Origin: Saccoglossus kowalevskii
Lineage: Eukaryota; Hemichordata; Enteropneusta; Harrimaniidae
NCBI RefSeq assembly: GCF_000003605.2
Contig: NW_003116452.1
Coordinates: 570,369 to 605,730 of the forward strand
DNA: 35,362 bases
Reading direction: 5' to 3'
A program made the translations under genes and the position numbers. The notes under the pieces were generated by a model. The model was not told the origin of the DNA and did no database searches. It saw nothing but the letters and a program-made list of their open reading frames with translations. Of the stretch, positions 1 through 10,743 are shown piece after piece; positions within the stretch are counted from its first letter, which is position 1; every line of letters begins with the position of its first letter.

Positions 1-2240
1 ATACTTACACCGTTAATACTTTTTCGGCATTCTGGTAATATAGCTATAGTATTATAATGTTTTTCTTGAATGTATATTTGTTTAGGCTTACACGTGGCTT
101 GAGATCAACTGGGGATTGCTGATTGCTTTGTGCTTATACCATAGTTTCAGATTTAATTATATGAATTTCATATCGTATACATCCCGTGAATTCTTTTTGT
201 AAAAGTTCAAACTAATATCTGGCTTCGCTCTTCAATTTTAACACAGGACCTGAAAATACAATAGAAAAAAACTATTCGTAAAAATATTGGAAAAATGAGT
301 AAGATATTTTATTAGCCAGATGTCAAACAACGAAAAGCATACACATTTTACCAGTTAATAAGCTTACCCAATATACCTACACGTGCAGAGAGGAAGTTCG
401 AAAAGTAATGTAACAAATTTACATATTTCTCAATAAATTAAATTTAAATTAATTTATTTGAAATTAATGATTTCCAGTTTTATATTCATATATTCCACAC
501 TGGTTACAATGGGAACTATGAATTAGTAAATTTCACGCTGTACTCCAATACTTGTTTTCAACGTCCGTACACGACGTAAGACATAAGCCGTCACGCAATG
601 AACAAAAGATACAATGGCCGTATTTAATTTTTACCCGTGGGCATATGATCCAGTTGAAATGTTTTCGTTAGGTGGCATTCATTAACATAGATGGTTTCTA
701 CAATATGAGTTGGACAAGTGTCAGTTTATGATTATCACAGCGGAAAGAATATTATTCTTGCAGCTGCGCACTTTGACTGCCCTGACATGAGGTTCGAGAG
801 TCTTGTTATCCTTGTATTTCAAAATTAGTATAGAAATTTGTCTTTTAACGCGCCAGGATGTCTTCGTGTTACACAGTACGAAGCCTTATGTTTTATTCAA
901 GTAATTTTTTTTCTTTCAGTGAATGTAATTTAATTTTTTCACCGGGTCTAAAAATAGCATAGGGACACAGTGGTCAGTAGTCTCCCCGAAGTGATACAAG
1001 TAACATGATTTTGTAGGTAATGTGTTTTTCATAGCAACGCGATATTCACTTCGAACTACCGATATGTGTCACAGAATCACAAAAACGATGTGCAATAGCT
1101 CAATATGCATTTAAATTATAATAATTATCTGTTCAGCTTTACGTGTTTTACCTTTTGTACTGTTAAGATTTAGAAAAATTAGGCTCTATTCAAAATAAAT
1201 CGGCATACTAGGTATTTAATTCAGTATTGAAATAAATATGGCGTCGTATGCGTTATATATAGTTGTGCATTTTTTACAGGAACGTACAGTTTGCCAGCCT
1301 AAAGTATGTCGTCGCCCAGTTGGCGTTTTAAAATTAGGTTCAACGAGAATAATAGACTGGGCACTCATAATACGGTAGCAATATATATATTTATCGTGTG
1401 GGTCATAACGGAGTAGCAACACTTATATGTTACAATATGATTTACGTGTTATGTTATGTGGGCAGCTTTGTAAGTGACCTCTCATGCTGCGACAGAAATG
1501 AGCTAAATGGACTGTTCTGTTTACTGTACGTAATATATACCATATGATATAGATTCCTCATGGTTCACAAACCTCGGGATTATATATGACTGAACAATGA
1601 AATTGAATTCGCTGCCAGTAAACTTGATAAAAAGTTGACGTTGCTATGGTGGTATTTAAAAGTAGAGTGTTTATTTGCGGTGGGGTTTTAGGCCATTCAG
1701 AGGAATCCAAGCTGGAATAACTTTTGAATAGCATCAAATATAAAGTGACGTAACACAATAGCTTAGCCAGACTAGTCGTAATTGTTTTCGCAGCATGCCG
1801 TCGATAAAATACACTAAAACAGCACCACGTCGACACGACGTCGTTCATTTTAAATCTATATTTGGAATGTATTTTATGTTATGTAAATATACACTCAGGT
1901 AATTAACGTTGCGTGGCCGGGCAGTCCGGTCTACTTTGGGTGAAACTGGAGTAGGATGACTGAGAATTGATACAGGTGGTATCAAAACAGATAGTATTAC
2001 CGGGCATTAGTTATATTTATACATATTGTTACATTTCCATGTTCTGTGTGTCAATGCAGGTCCTCGTGAATTTCCAGAAATGAATGAAACTCAAATTGAT
2101 AACATTATAACTGTTGTTGTAAATGAAGATCTTATGGCTCTGTATACATGTAGCGATAAAGAAGAAAGCATTAATCTTGTTTTCGTCAGGAATGTATGAG
2201 ATATATACTAATTCCAAATATTTTTTCTTGATTTCCCACA
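1..2240. other. AT-rich stretch, no gene recognised
   Basis: I read both strands and found no domain, splice-bounded exon or RNA gene I could defend. The longest ATG frame, about 96 codons on the minus strand near 1558-1848, shows no family motif. Its length is within what an AT-rich 35 kb window yields by chance. The base composition resembles the other gene-poor stretches. Confidence 0.5.
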
Positions 2241-2241
2241 G

Positions 2242-2427
2242 CAGCGTGGACGAATGAATTAAAACAAAACACGGAGACATGTGAGCTTGGTAGCAAAATC
2301 GCACATTGGTTTACTTACATATATGATGAGGAATTTACCACTAATTTCCCAGAGTGTGGGAAAGTAGTTTACCACTGTGTGTCTCAAACAGATTCACATC
2401 GAACGGCGGATTATGTGTCTGTATGGT
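2242..2427 (+). CDS. candidate internal exon, unknown protein (phase 1-1)
   Basis: A frame open from 2232 to 2432 is bounded by a pyrimidine-rich acceptor (ttttttcttgatttcccacag, ending at 2241) and a consensus GTAAGT donor at 2428. The implied exon is 186 nt, begins and ends in phase 1, and encodes about 62 residues rich in T, E and D. Its cysteines lie in the contexts TCELGS, PECGK and YHCVS. Symmetric phase 1-1 exons are typical of shuffled extracellular modules, and the YxC near the end faintly recalls an Ig-like domain. That is resemblance, not identification. An open frame of this length also arises by chance in AT-rich DNA, and no partner exon was found. Confidence 0.2.
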
Positions 2428-2460
2428 GTAAGTAACCAATAAAACAAACCGTCTTATTTA

Positions 2461-2700
2461 TGACGTCATCACGAGAACAGTGTATTGTTTATATTACGTT
2501 ATTATAACTTATAAAATAATACAGCATCACCAATGCAAATAATGGTAAATTGGTGACGTAAAACAGCAGTTGCCATGGTGACTGTATAGCAATACGAGCC
2601 AATTGACAGAGATGTATGAACGGTTATTTCACGTGCGTTTGTGTCAGTTTTGAACTACCTTACACCTCCATGACAACTTCATTTTTTGTGTATATAAAGG
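2461..2700 (+). promoter_or_regulatory. composite promoter: CRE, CCAAT, octamer, X-box, E-box, TATA
   Basis: Ordered motifs seen directly are: TGACGTCA at 2461-2468 (full CREB/ATF site), CCAAT at 2530-2534, ATGCAAAT at 2533-2540 (POU octamer), ATTGG at 2549-2553, TGACGTAA at 2554-2561 (CRE-like), GTTGCCATGGTGAC at 2569-2582 (RFX X-box), CCAAT at 2599-2603 (NF-Y type), CACGTG at 2630-2635 (E-box) and TATATAAAGG at 2691-2700 (TATA box). The TATA box predicts a start near 2725-2730 on the + strand. No convincing ORF follows directly, so the transcript would begin with an untranslated exon or be noncoding. Individual motifs could occur by chance. The density within 240 bp is the argument. Confidence 0.45.
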
Positions 2701-4420
2701 CATATACGTAGTGTAATAAATAAGTGAAACATTTTATTATTTCATATCAAGGACAGAATAGACTCTTATTATACACAAATAATATTTGATATTATCGAAC
2801 ATCGTATTGTTTTACCCTAATATTATGACCCACAGTTATATCTTCCGTACAATGACCAGAAAAATGAGAAGTTCCATCGCAACATCAAATATAATTCGCT
2901 CGTCGATGAGAACTTTATCTTGGGATCAATAATACTCGTTATATTTTCGTATCATTCTGTTGAAAAAACCAAGTGTATTATGATGCTAGCTTAATATATT
3001 TGTAAACACAGTACAGTATCATTCAGCGCAATCCCATTTAGCGTGAACTTTAGTTTGAGACGAGTATGGGGTCCAATAAGAGCGTTCAATGACATATTCA
3101 GTTCTTTTAAAAACCTGTTATATTTATCATGTGATAGAAATCATATAGAAAGGGTTATTTCAATATCTCATCATCAAATAGGCCTCGGTAACCTACAGCA
3201 AACAACGCAAACCTCCCTATATGAACTTGGCTAGTGATCTCGTTTCACTTATCTGTTTACCCGTGCACTATATGTACCAATTTCATGTTATTTTTTGTTG
3301 ATAGAGTTGAGCAGCTGATAAAGAGGTCATTCGCGACTAAAACGGAGATAACGAAAGATAAAGCTCGAGGTACTATATGACATTTGTTTGCGCTCTGAAC
3401 ATAAAAGATGTCAATAATTCTGCTCCGGAAAAATGACGATTTATCTCGTTGATAATCGCTGAAAAAATTACGTTTTTAGGAAATGAAACTGCTCAGACAA
3501 ATAAAGCAAATATGTTTGAGTCGTACATATAAACAACTGTAATTTGAAGAAACAGCTTTTTATTAATAAATGTAAATATATAGTATATACTCCCGTTCTT
3601 TGCTATGTTTTACTACAACGCTACATATTCAATGAACGCATCTTATACAACTTATATATGAAATCATTCTCATCAATTTCCACACAAATCCGAAAAAAAA
3701 AACTGAACTATTTTTCTTCTTCTGTGTATTTAGCTTATTGATTTTGATTCGGGATATAGTATGCTTGAAGAAAGCCGATGGATGAAAAATAAGGACGGAA
3801 ATTGACAAGTCTGTTCGGAAGCAAGTTAGCCCATCAATGTTTTGCCCGTACCATACATACACAATTCGCATTCATTTTTAAATCTGCATGGGGCCTTTTA
3901 CAACTCAGGTACGCAACAAATGTACAGAAATGTCATCAATAGTTTATATATAAAAAAATAGAATTTTAGCAGAAAGTATTATATTTAGTTGCATATATGA
4001 ATTGACAATTAGTATGTATAAATCGTATAAATGTTCACAAAATTGAGTTACTCGACATTTTTTAGTTTCCCTGGCAGTATTGGCTGATATGTTCTAGTTT
4101 ACAATAAGATACTATACTCCATACGGAGTATACCTATTTAATGCACTATCCTTTTCTAAGTACTCCCATTAGAATCAACCTCACATCACACTGTCAATTA
4201 GGAGGTAAATGTAGCGTAGTTTTAACACTGTCGATTACGTGACTGTTTCGAGTGTTTCGTAACAGGCATGACAGGCAACATCGTGAAGTCGGTGAATATG
4301 TCTACAAACAGACAATGATCATTTAAATGATTTCCTCGTCAATCTGTCAATATATAACTTCATACGGATATATAAAATAAATGTTCCTATAATGCCACTC
4401 ACCCATGCACAACACATATA
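2701..4420. other. downstream of the promoter cluster, no coding exon recognised
   Basis: If the TATA box at 2691 is used, the transcript would start here. Short frames near 3043-3234, 3544-3741 and 3629-3871 have no recognisable motif and no good splice context. The DNA is AT-rich with homopolymer runs. I see no RNA gene. Confidence 0.4.
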
Positions 4421-4565
4421 TAATATAATATAATATAATATAATATAATATAATATAATATAATATAATATAATATAATATAATATAATATAATATAATA
4501 TAATATAATATAATATAATATAATATAATATAATATAATATAATATAATATAATATAATATAATA
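4421..4565. repeat. (TAATA)n microsatellite, 29 perfect units
   Basis: The pentamer TAATA repeats 29 times with no interruption over 145 bp. Partial units extend a few bases on each side. The long minus-strand frame across it (a repeating I-L-Y-Y-I peptide) is an artefact of the array and not a gene. Confidence 0.98.
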
Positions 4566-6400
4566 TATAATGTCATTGCAAGACAGGCTAATTTATGCAA
4601 TCTTGGCCTCCTAGTTATATGTTCAAGCTCTAATTTAATTGTTATTCTTTTTTATTTGTATTCTATTCTATATTTTTTTATGTGTTTTTTAAATGTTTTT
4701 ACATGTTTAATGTACATGTTCTATTTCATTTTTATTTATATGTTATGTGTTTTGGGTATTTTATTATTTGTAGTTTTTACAGTTTGTTGTCTTTTTCTTT
4801 TTTAATTGTTCTGGGTGACCACATGGCAGGCACCGACCCTCATCATTTAGATTGACTTGCATTTCGATGTCGGGAACTATTCGAAGACACAGTTATAGAT
4901 ATATTATTGTAGTTCAGCGCCTAGATATTTGTTTACGTTTGCACACATCGTTACCAGACGGCAGCGTGTTTGTGTATTGCATATGTCCTTGAAAATAACT
5001 CACGTCATTATGTATAAACCACAACGCTGTCGCTACCGGCGCCCGCGATAATATATACTAACAGTGAAGAGAAGGGCAGCTATGTAGATGTGTCTGTAAC
5101 TTCCCATGACGTATCATAGACGCATTTAGCTCTATAAAAGTCCTCGAAATAATCAAATAAACGTACATCCATGTTTTACCGAATTCACAGTCAGACTGTC
5201 GCCCATTTGGCAAGATAGTCGTAAATATGAATTTCCCAATTTCCGAATTGTGAAAGAATTAACGCACAGACGTGTCAAAGTTCCAGGCGTCATTGCTATT
5301 TTATTGCTAGTTAGAGCACTTTCTCTCGTTAGACCCAATTTCTTGACTCGCACCGTATGTGTAATGTGTGAATAAGTACATTATGGCTATGCTGTACTCT
5401 TAGATATTCACTGTTTCCCAACGAGCAAAGATTAATCATGTTTAAGTACGTTAACAGAATTAAAGTTATTTTGTTCACGATAGTATTATATTATTTTTAT
5501 TTTTTTCAGTATGCCGCGTATAGTGTAAATCTATGGCATGGCACGTGGAGTTAGGGGAAGCATAGCCTGGATTCCGTCAGTAGATTAGACAATATGATAA
5601 ATTTTCAAAGCATACGTAAAAAGAACAAAACATTATGAAAAGCGCCAGATGGTACTAACGACTGATAAACCTGCAAAAATTATCTCAACCCAGTTTTGAT
5701 ACTAAAAACCCATATTTTCATTACTTTAAAATCAATCAATACTCAATAATCAATTTTATTTTAAATTCCGATAGTTAGTAATTCAAATTCACTACATTTT
5801 GTGTAAATGTACATCCCACTGATTATCTTTCTAGTATATTGTATTGCAAATTAAAGGGGAATTCTCTCAAAATCACAATTGTGTAATTTATTTCGAATTT
5901 TCTCATGCATTATGCGATTGCGCCCACCAGTGTATTAAATTGTCTCATTAATCCTACTCAACAGCAGATATAATACGAAGACGACTTCAATTTCATGTCT
6001 TCAGGCTATTTGCGTAATGCAGATCGTAATCGTTTCACCTAATATATATGGAGGAATGCTTTCTGAATACACATCTGCAATTCCGCGAACAATTCAAATT
6101 GCTTTATTCACCAGTACAACGTTCTAACGTAGATTTAAAATATTGGATATAATAAAACAGAACGACGGTTAGTCAGATATCAATTCATTTATTCCGCGTC
6201 AAAGTTGGAAACGGTGCTACTTGTAGTAACATCCATATAAATAACGTCATATCGGAGTCTGGAAGTAACTGTGCACACGAAATGTTCAAAGCAAATTTTG
6301 AGCCCACGCATCTGAGCATCTTCCGAGTTGATTGAATATTAAATTAATGGAATGCGCCTTGCAATGAAAGGTGACAAATGAACAACGTTATTTGCCTTGA
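4566..6400. other. intergenic stretch upstream of the receptor gene
   Basis: A T-rich tract follows the array (about 4630-4810). No exon or RNA gene is recognised. At 6400-6409 there is a good splice-acceptor sequence (ccttgaatcttgcag), followed by the less AT-rich leader of the receptor gene. It could be the acceptor for a receptor transcript begun further upstream. Confidence 0.4.
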
Positions 6401-6859
6401 ATCTTGCAGGCTAAACGAGTGCTGTAGTGCTGTGTTTTTAGTACGCCGACTATGGACTTTCCAGAGAGAGTCGATCTATCCCATCATGCCACGTTGAGTG
6501 AATAGGCCATGTGTTGAGCATCACCGGTGTTCAGTCAGTCACAGCGCTGGCTTCGAGGCGGACAGCCAAACCCGTAGCTCGGACTAATTAGTTTTGTCAG
6601 TACACAGTGAGACGACTTGTATGAGCGCTGAAAATCGTCAACTACAGAAGAACTAAACAGAGAGCCGTGCATGGTAGAAGTCACAGCGTACACGGACGAC
6701 TGACTCGTTGCGATAGTGATATGGAGATCCAGTTAATGCCCGTCCACTGCAGCACGTATGTTAAATGAATGCTTATTTTGGTCTGTATATATACACACGA
6801 ATTACCATCTTTAATCTGTTAGCTGTCAGTGCGGAGGGAGGAGTTGATTATTTTATTGG

Positions 6860-6867
6860 TATATAAG
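6860..6867 (+). promoter_or_regulatory. candidate TATA box of the receptor gene
   Basis: TATATAAG lies 120 bp upstream of the receptor start codon. It would place transcription initiation near 6890 and give a leader of about 90 nt. No other ATG lies in frame between here and 6980. If a distal promoter and spliced leader are used instead, this motif is incidental. Confidence 0.35.
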
Positions 6868-6979
6868 TATCTGTGGACTGGATAGAAAAAAACACCGGCA
6901 TACTGTAACAGACTGTGTTAGTAGCTGCGCTTGTCCACGATTGCTAAGTCGTTGTAATCACATATACATACCCATCACC

Positions 6980-8038
6980 ATGACACTGAATACAACATTG
7001 TTGTTATTCTTTGATGACCAAATCGTGTCTAATACGACGGCCAACATCAGTAGTCCTCCAGCTTTACTCCCAATCTGGGTAACGAGCGTTGTGCTGCCCG
7101 CTTTCTTCGGAGTCGTGTGCGTGTCGGGACTCATCGGCAACGGTTTGGCTCTCATTGTATTTCTCCGATTTTCCAATACAAAAAAAGTACCTAATGTATA
7201 CATTTTGAACCTGGCATCAGCTGATCTCTTGTTTATGTTTGGTATCCCATTCCTGACGTACCAGTACGCTGCTCAACAATGGATATTCGGGGAATTGATG
7301 TGTAAAATCATATTTGCTATCGACGGAATGAATATGTACACCGGCATTTTCACGCTTACCGCCATGAGCGTAGATCGCTATTTGGCCATCGTGCATGCAG
7401 TTTGGTCAATGCGACACCGTACACTCAACACAGCACGAGCTATATGTTTAATATTATGGCTTCTATCAACAGTCGTGACAATTCCTCTGTGGATATACTC
7501 TAAGACAATCGAAGACAATGGCAGAGTACTGTGCGACGTGTCCTGGCCGGATGGCAATATAATGGAAAACCTGTTTATTCTCTACAGCTTTGTAGTCAGT
7601 TTTCTCTTACCACTAATTATTATTTCGGCGTGTTACATAGGCATTATGACGTCTCTTGCCAAGGGCTCAATGGGACAAAAGAAAAGACGAAAATCTAAGT
7701 TAGGTAGAGTCGGGGTGATGGTATTGTTAGCTGTAGCATTATTCATTGTATGTTGGTTACCTTTTTGGACTGTGCAGCTGGTTATGCTTACGCTCAATGA
7801 AAAAAGGCCATCCCGCTCGCTGGCCATCGCCTACTACACCAGTCTGTGTATGAGTTACGCCAACAGTAGCCTGAACCCTGTCGTGTACACGTTTTCACGC
7901 AAGAACTTTCGTCAGGACCTAACGCGAACACTTTTCAGCTCAAAGCCGAGTTACAAAATCACCGACAACAAACGAAACGCCACACTTTATACTCACGATA
8001 AATGCGAGAGGACAATTGGAAACTCAAACGACCTTTAA
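6980..8038 (+). CDS. somatostatin/allatostatin-C-type receptor (class A GPCR)
   Basis: A complete 352-residue seven-helix receptor in one exon. The first in-frame ATG is 6980 (context caccATGa, A at -3); the frame stays open upstream but has no earlier ATG. The N-terminus has sequons N4, N18 and N22. Visible landmarks: GN54 (TM1), NLASAD82 (TM2), C108-C185 disulphide pair, D115 (position 3.32, which contacts the ligand lysine in somatostatin receptors), D132-R133-Y134, W160, P211, CWLPF 258-262 with Q266 at position 6.55 (as in SSTR1/4 and arthropod AstC receptors), and YANSSLNPVVY 293-303. YANS before NPxxY is a hallmark of the SSTR group. A basic KKRRKSK lies in the short third intracellular loop. 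Oddities: the usual ICL2 proline after DRYxAxxH is A140, and the tail lacks the usual palmitoylation cysteine next to helix 8 (only C342 is present). Expected role: Gi/o-coupled peptide receptor at the plasma membrane. Galanin- or opioid-like receptors are less likely. The ligand is not deducible. Confidence 0.96.
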   Translation: MTLNTTLLLFFDDQIVSNTTANISSPPALLPIWVTSVVLPAFFGVVCVSGLIGNGLALIVFLRFSNTKKVPNVYILNLASADLLFMFGIPFLTYQYAAQQWIFGELMCKIIFAIDGMNMYTGIFTLTAMSVDRYLAIVHAVWSMRHRTLNTARAICLILWLLSTVVTIPLWIYSKTIEDNGRVLCDVSWPDGNIMENLFILYSFVVSFLLPLIIISACYIGIMTSLAKGSMGQKKRRKSKLGRVGVMVLLAVALFIVCWLPFWTVQLVMLTLNEKRPSRSLAIAYYTSLCMSYANSSLNPVVYTFSRKNFRQDLTRTLFSSKPSYKITDNKRNATLYTHDKCERTIGNSNDL

Positions 8039-8291
8039 TATTTCATTTATAAGTATAGATTACGGGAACTAAAGAGCGTTGTGCGTTTTAAATCTTCGTC
8101 ATTTGACTTATTTCCATTCGATGTATTTAGAAATCGCTATTCTGACAATGCTCTGCAATTAGGTGATATTGGTCATTGCTTCCTTAATTAGTATTTTCTC
8201 TTTTACTGCATGTATTTATTATATGTATACGTACGTTACAGGCGAGGTTTACTTATTATAATAGTAATTGCACATCCACTCACAGTGTGTG

Positions 8292-8321
8292 TAGATAGGT
8301 AGATAGGTAGATAGATAGATA
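8292..8321. repeat. TAGA/TAGG tetranucleotide repeat
   Basis: About seven and a half units of TAGA and TAGG lie in the putative 3' UTR of the receptor gene, preceded by a short GTGTGTG run. Confidence 0.9.
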
Positions 8322-8369
8322 TATTAAATATACATTGCGATGTAGTAGGGAAAATTAACAGAAAAACCT

Positions 8370-8382
8370 GTCGCCTAGCAAC
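8370..8382 (+). promoter_or_regulatory. RFX X-box motif
   Basis: GTCGCCTAGCAAC matches the X-box consensus GTNRCC-N(0-3)-RGYAAC at every defined position. RFX factors bind such sites near ciliary and neuronal genes. It lies about 330 bp past the receptor stop codon and before the poly(A) signal. It could regulate the receptor from the 3' side, serve another transcript, or be a chance match. Confidence 0.4.
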
Positions 8383-8470
8383 CGGGTCAGCAAATCAAAT
8401 ACCTCCGTATAAGCGGTGTAGATACGGTTTTGGCAAATGTTATGTCACTTATTATCACCTCTGCTAATCT

Positions 8471-8476
8471 AATAAA
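8471..8476 (+). terminator. candidate poly(A) signal of the receptor gene
   Basis: AATAAA occurs 433 nt after the receptor stop codon and is followed by a T/G-containing stretch. It is the first canonical hexamer after the stop. An ATTAAA at about 8324 is an alternative. Confidence 0.5.
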
Positions 8477-8479
8477 ATG

Positions 8480-10690
8480 ACACATTTGAACATGTCTCTA
8501 AATTACTACGTGTTGTCAATATTATGTCGCGGAGAGCGCACTGGTCTAAAATTGGGTCGCCTTATCAAGTTCACATTCAGCTTACATGTTATAAAATAAT
8601 ACAATAACCAGAGACGGCGTGCTGAGCCCATCTTTGTCAGGTTTCGACAATGATATAGAATTGCACACGGTGAATACTGCAGTTTGTATGTTATAGTTCA
8701 AGAGATATCAGCTGAATGCAATTGCTTGGTTCACCGAGAGCTCAATATTTACGATTTCTTCATTTCAAAATAATTATTCTGTAAGATACACTGCAAATAA
8801 TGTATGTAGGTAGTAGGATTCAAGTTGCTGTGCACATGTGTATACATGAGCGATGAGAAATTGAGCTATAATACGCATTTTTTTCGCCATTATTACCGTT
8901 TGAACGACTTCTAAATTGGGTATTCACGCTATATGAGGCTAGCGTAGATTCACCGTGCAAATGATGGTACGCCTGTAATGTCGTTTCTCTCACTTCTGCC
9001 TCTGGAATTCATCGATCGTAGATGTCGTACGTTGCCAGATTGATATTTACTACGTCTTCCTGTCTTGCCATGAAGTCCGGATTGTTTATACACTGTATGT
9101 TACATATATGTATATTTGTTCTACGCGCCGTTTAATGTGGGCGTTAAATCTCTGATTTCTTCTTTCCAACACTGTATTTTATTTAATGGAGTCTTTGTAA
9201 CGTGTTCAATACATATATGTATAATTGGCGCATTTCCTAATGTACTTAATTCTTGTATGGAGGTGACATTTCCGTTGCAACCTTGTGACTTATTATCTAT
9301 GTGGACCATGTGTTATGTGAATATCGCTGCGTTGTTTCAATTAAAAATGCCATGAATGAATACTGCGATTTAAGCGGATGTAGCTGATGTCTCCACTCTA
9401 AACTCCCACTACACAATGAGCCGTTGTACTGTCATTTTTAATGAAAAATTTGAATTAGTAATTTGTCAACACTTGCAGATCTTCATCTTGTTTCAATCGT
9501 CGTCGGTTGTGCGTAATTTTCTTGTCATCGGAGACTATCCGACATGCAATACTTTTAGTATAAAATGTGATGTGTATTTGCATCGTCATAGCGGAAACGT
9601 GAGCGAAAAATTCGAACAAGACAAGAATTCGTGTACACACATACCTAAATTATTCGCCTTTCGCGGTAGTATAACGATTATTAGCAGTTGAATGGAACAG
9701 CGTTTAAACTAAAATTAGAAATTAGAAATGCGGTGAATTACTAGTTTTCTAAATATTCGGGAAATTCGGGAATACCCACAAATTCCATTTAATTGTATAA
9801 AAATCATTTCAACCAGCGCGTACGGTTGATCTGTGTATCATTAACATGAATCGCTGTATGAAGGTTTTTTTCAAATTCGAAAGACAGGTGCAGATTGTGT
9901 GATATTGTAAAGAGTCGGCAACCGTATATGAGCCGTATACACATTGATATGCAATTGTTAGTAACGCGTCCTAATTTACGTTCATATGCGATATATGTAA
10001 TCATAAAACAAGCTGGAATACAAAGATTGAGTGTCGCTTTCTAGGAATGTTGTAGATAACAGTATTTTGTCTTAATCAACTGTACCTTGCATTAATCGAT
10101 TATCAGATTAAACTATTACAACATACATGGCACCAGTGCATATGCATGGGCGGAAAGTTCTTGCAATCGTGTTGTCAGCTAAAATAATTAAATAGAATCC
10201 AATTTATGTGTTAATAGACTGTTTGATCAGTTTAGCGGAGTTCTCGGGACATCTAAAACCTTTATGGCAGCGTTCCACTGTTGTATTTATTTCGTCTATG
10301 AATGTGTGGAATGGCTACACACAGTCCATGCAGGAGAACTCGATATTTTGTTTCTCAATCTGCGTTACCAAATATTTTCTTATTTTACATTAGAGTTGCC
10401 ATTCATGTTATGTTAATTTAGTTATGCTCTTTTCTTCTTCTTCAGAGCATATTAGAGGTTTTAAGTCAAACTCGTACAATTATGTGGTCAGTCAATTTGG
10501 TTAAATGTTCGTTACAACCCATTAATGGGTGTGAAACATTGGCACTTAATCATCGTATGTTACTATGGAAACTCAAGCCCCTGACATTCCAAATAACGTT
10601 TCAATCTTTGCCAGGGATATTAGTACCGTATGGCTTATAATACTGGCTGTACCTTTACAAGTATTTTTACTACCCGTTCTAAATATTATG
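8480..10690. other. no supported gene; overlapping frames on both strands
   Basis: Several frames of 60-90 codons overlap on opposite strands around 9116-9691 and 9804-10012. The minus-strand block at 10012-9804 has a plausible acceptor (caatctttgtattccag) and an ATTAAA just past its stop. In phase it could follow the block ending at 11942. Its translation shows no family motif, so I do not call it a gene. Confidence 0.35.
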
Positions 10691-10743
10691 CGACGTAGTA
10701 GGTGTTACTCGGCACTTTGCCCCTAGCAACACCTACTGAGTCG
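10691..10743. repeat. inverted repeat / potential hairpin
   Basis: Left arm cgacgtagtaggtgtt (10691-10706) pairs with right arm aacacctactgagtcg (10728-10743). Fourteen of 16 positions are complementary, including a perfect inner 10 bp, around a 21-nt loop. It may be a small transposon relic or an RNA hairpin. There is no evidence of transcription. Confidence 0.7.

Noticed and set aside
1558-1848. 96-codon minus-strand frame
   Set aside because: No motif; its length is not exceptional for this base composition.
4319-4600. 93-codon minus-strand frame with a repeating I/L/Y peptide
   Set aside because: It is the translation of the TAATA microsatellite.
6941-6979. Upstream extension of the receptor frame beginning with TTG
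   Set aside because: The first ATG is at 6980 with a good context; the 13 extra codons lack an ATG and are leader sequence.
6958-7203. Minus-strand frame inside the receptor
   Set aside because: It is an antisense shadow of the receptor coding sequence, as is 7633-7827.
9416-9691. 91-codon + strand frame and an overlapping 61-codon minus-strand frame
   Set aside because: Both have fairly protein-like compositions but no motif, splice context or promoter; two overlapping frames suggest chance.
9804-10012. Minus-strand block with an acceptor, a stop and a nearby ATTAAA, possible last exon after 11942
   Set aside because: Phase fits, but the peptide shows no recognisable motif and the 2 kb gap to the previous block leaves many alternatives.
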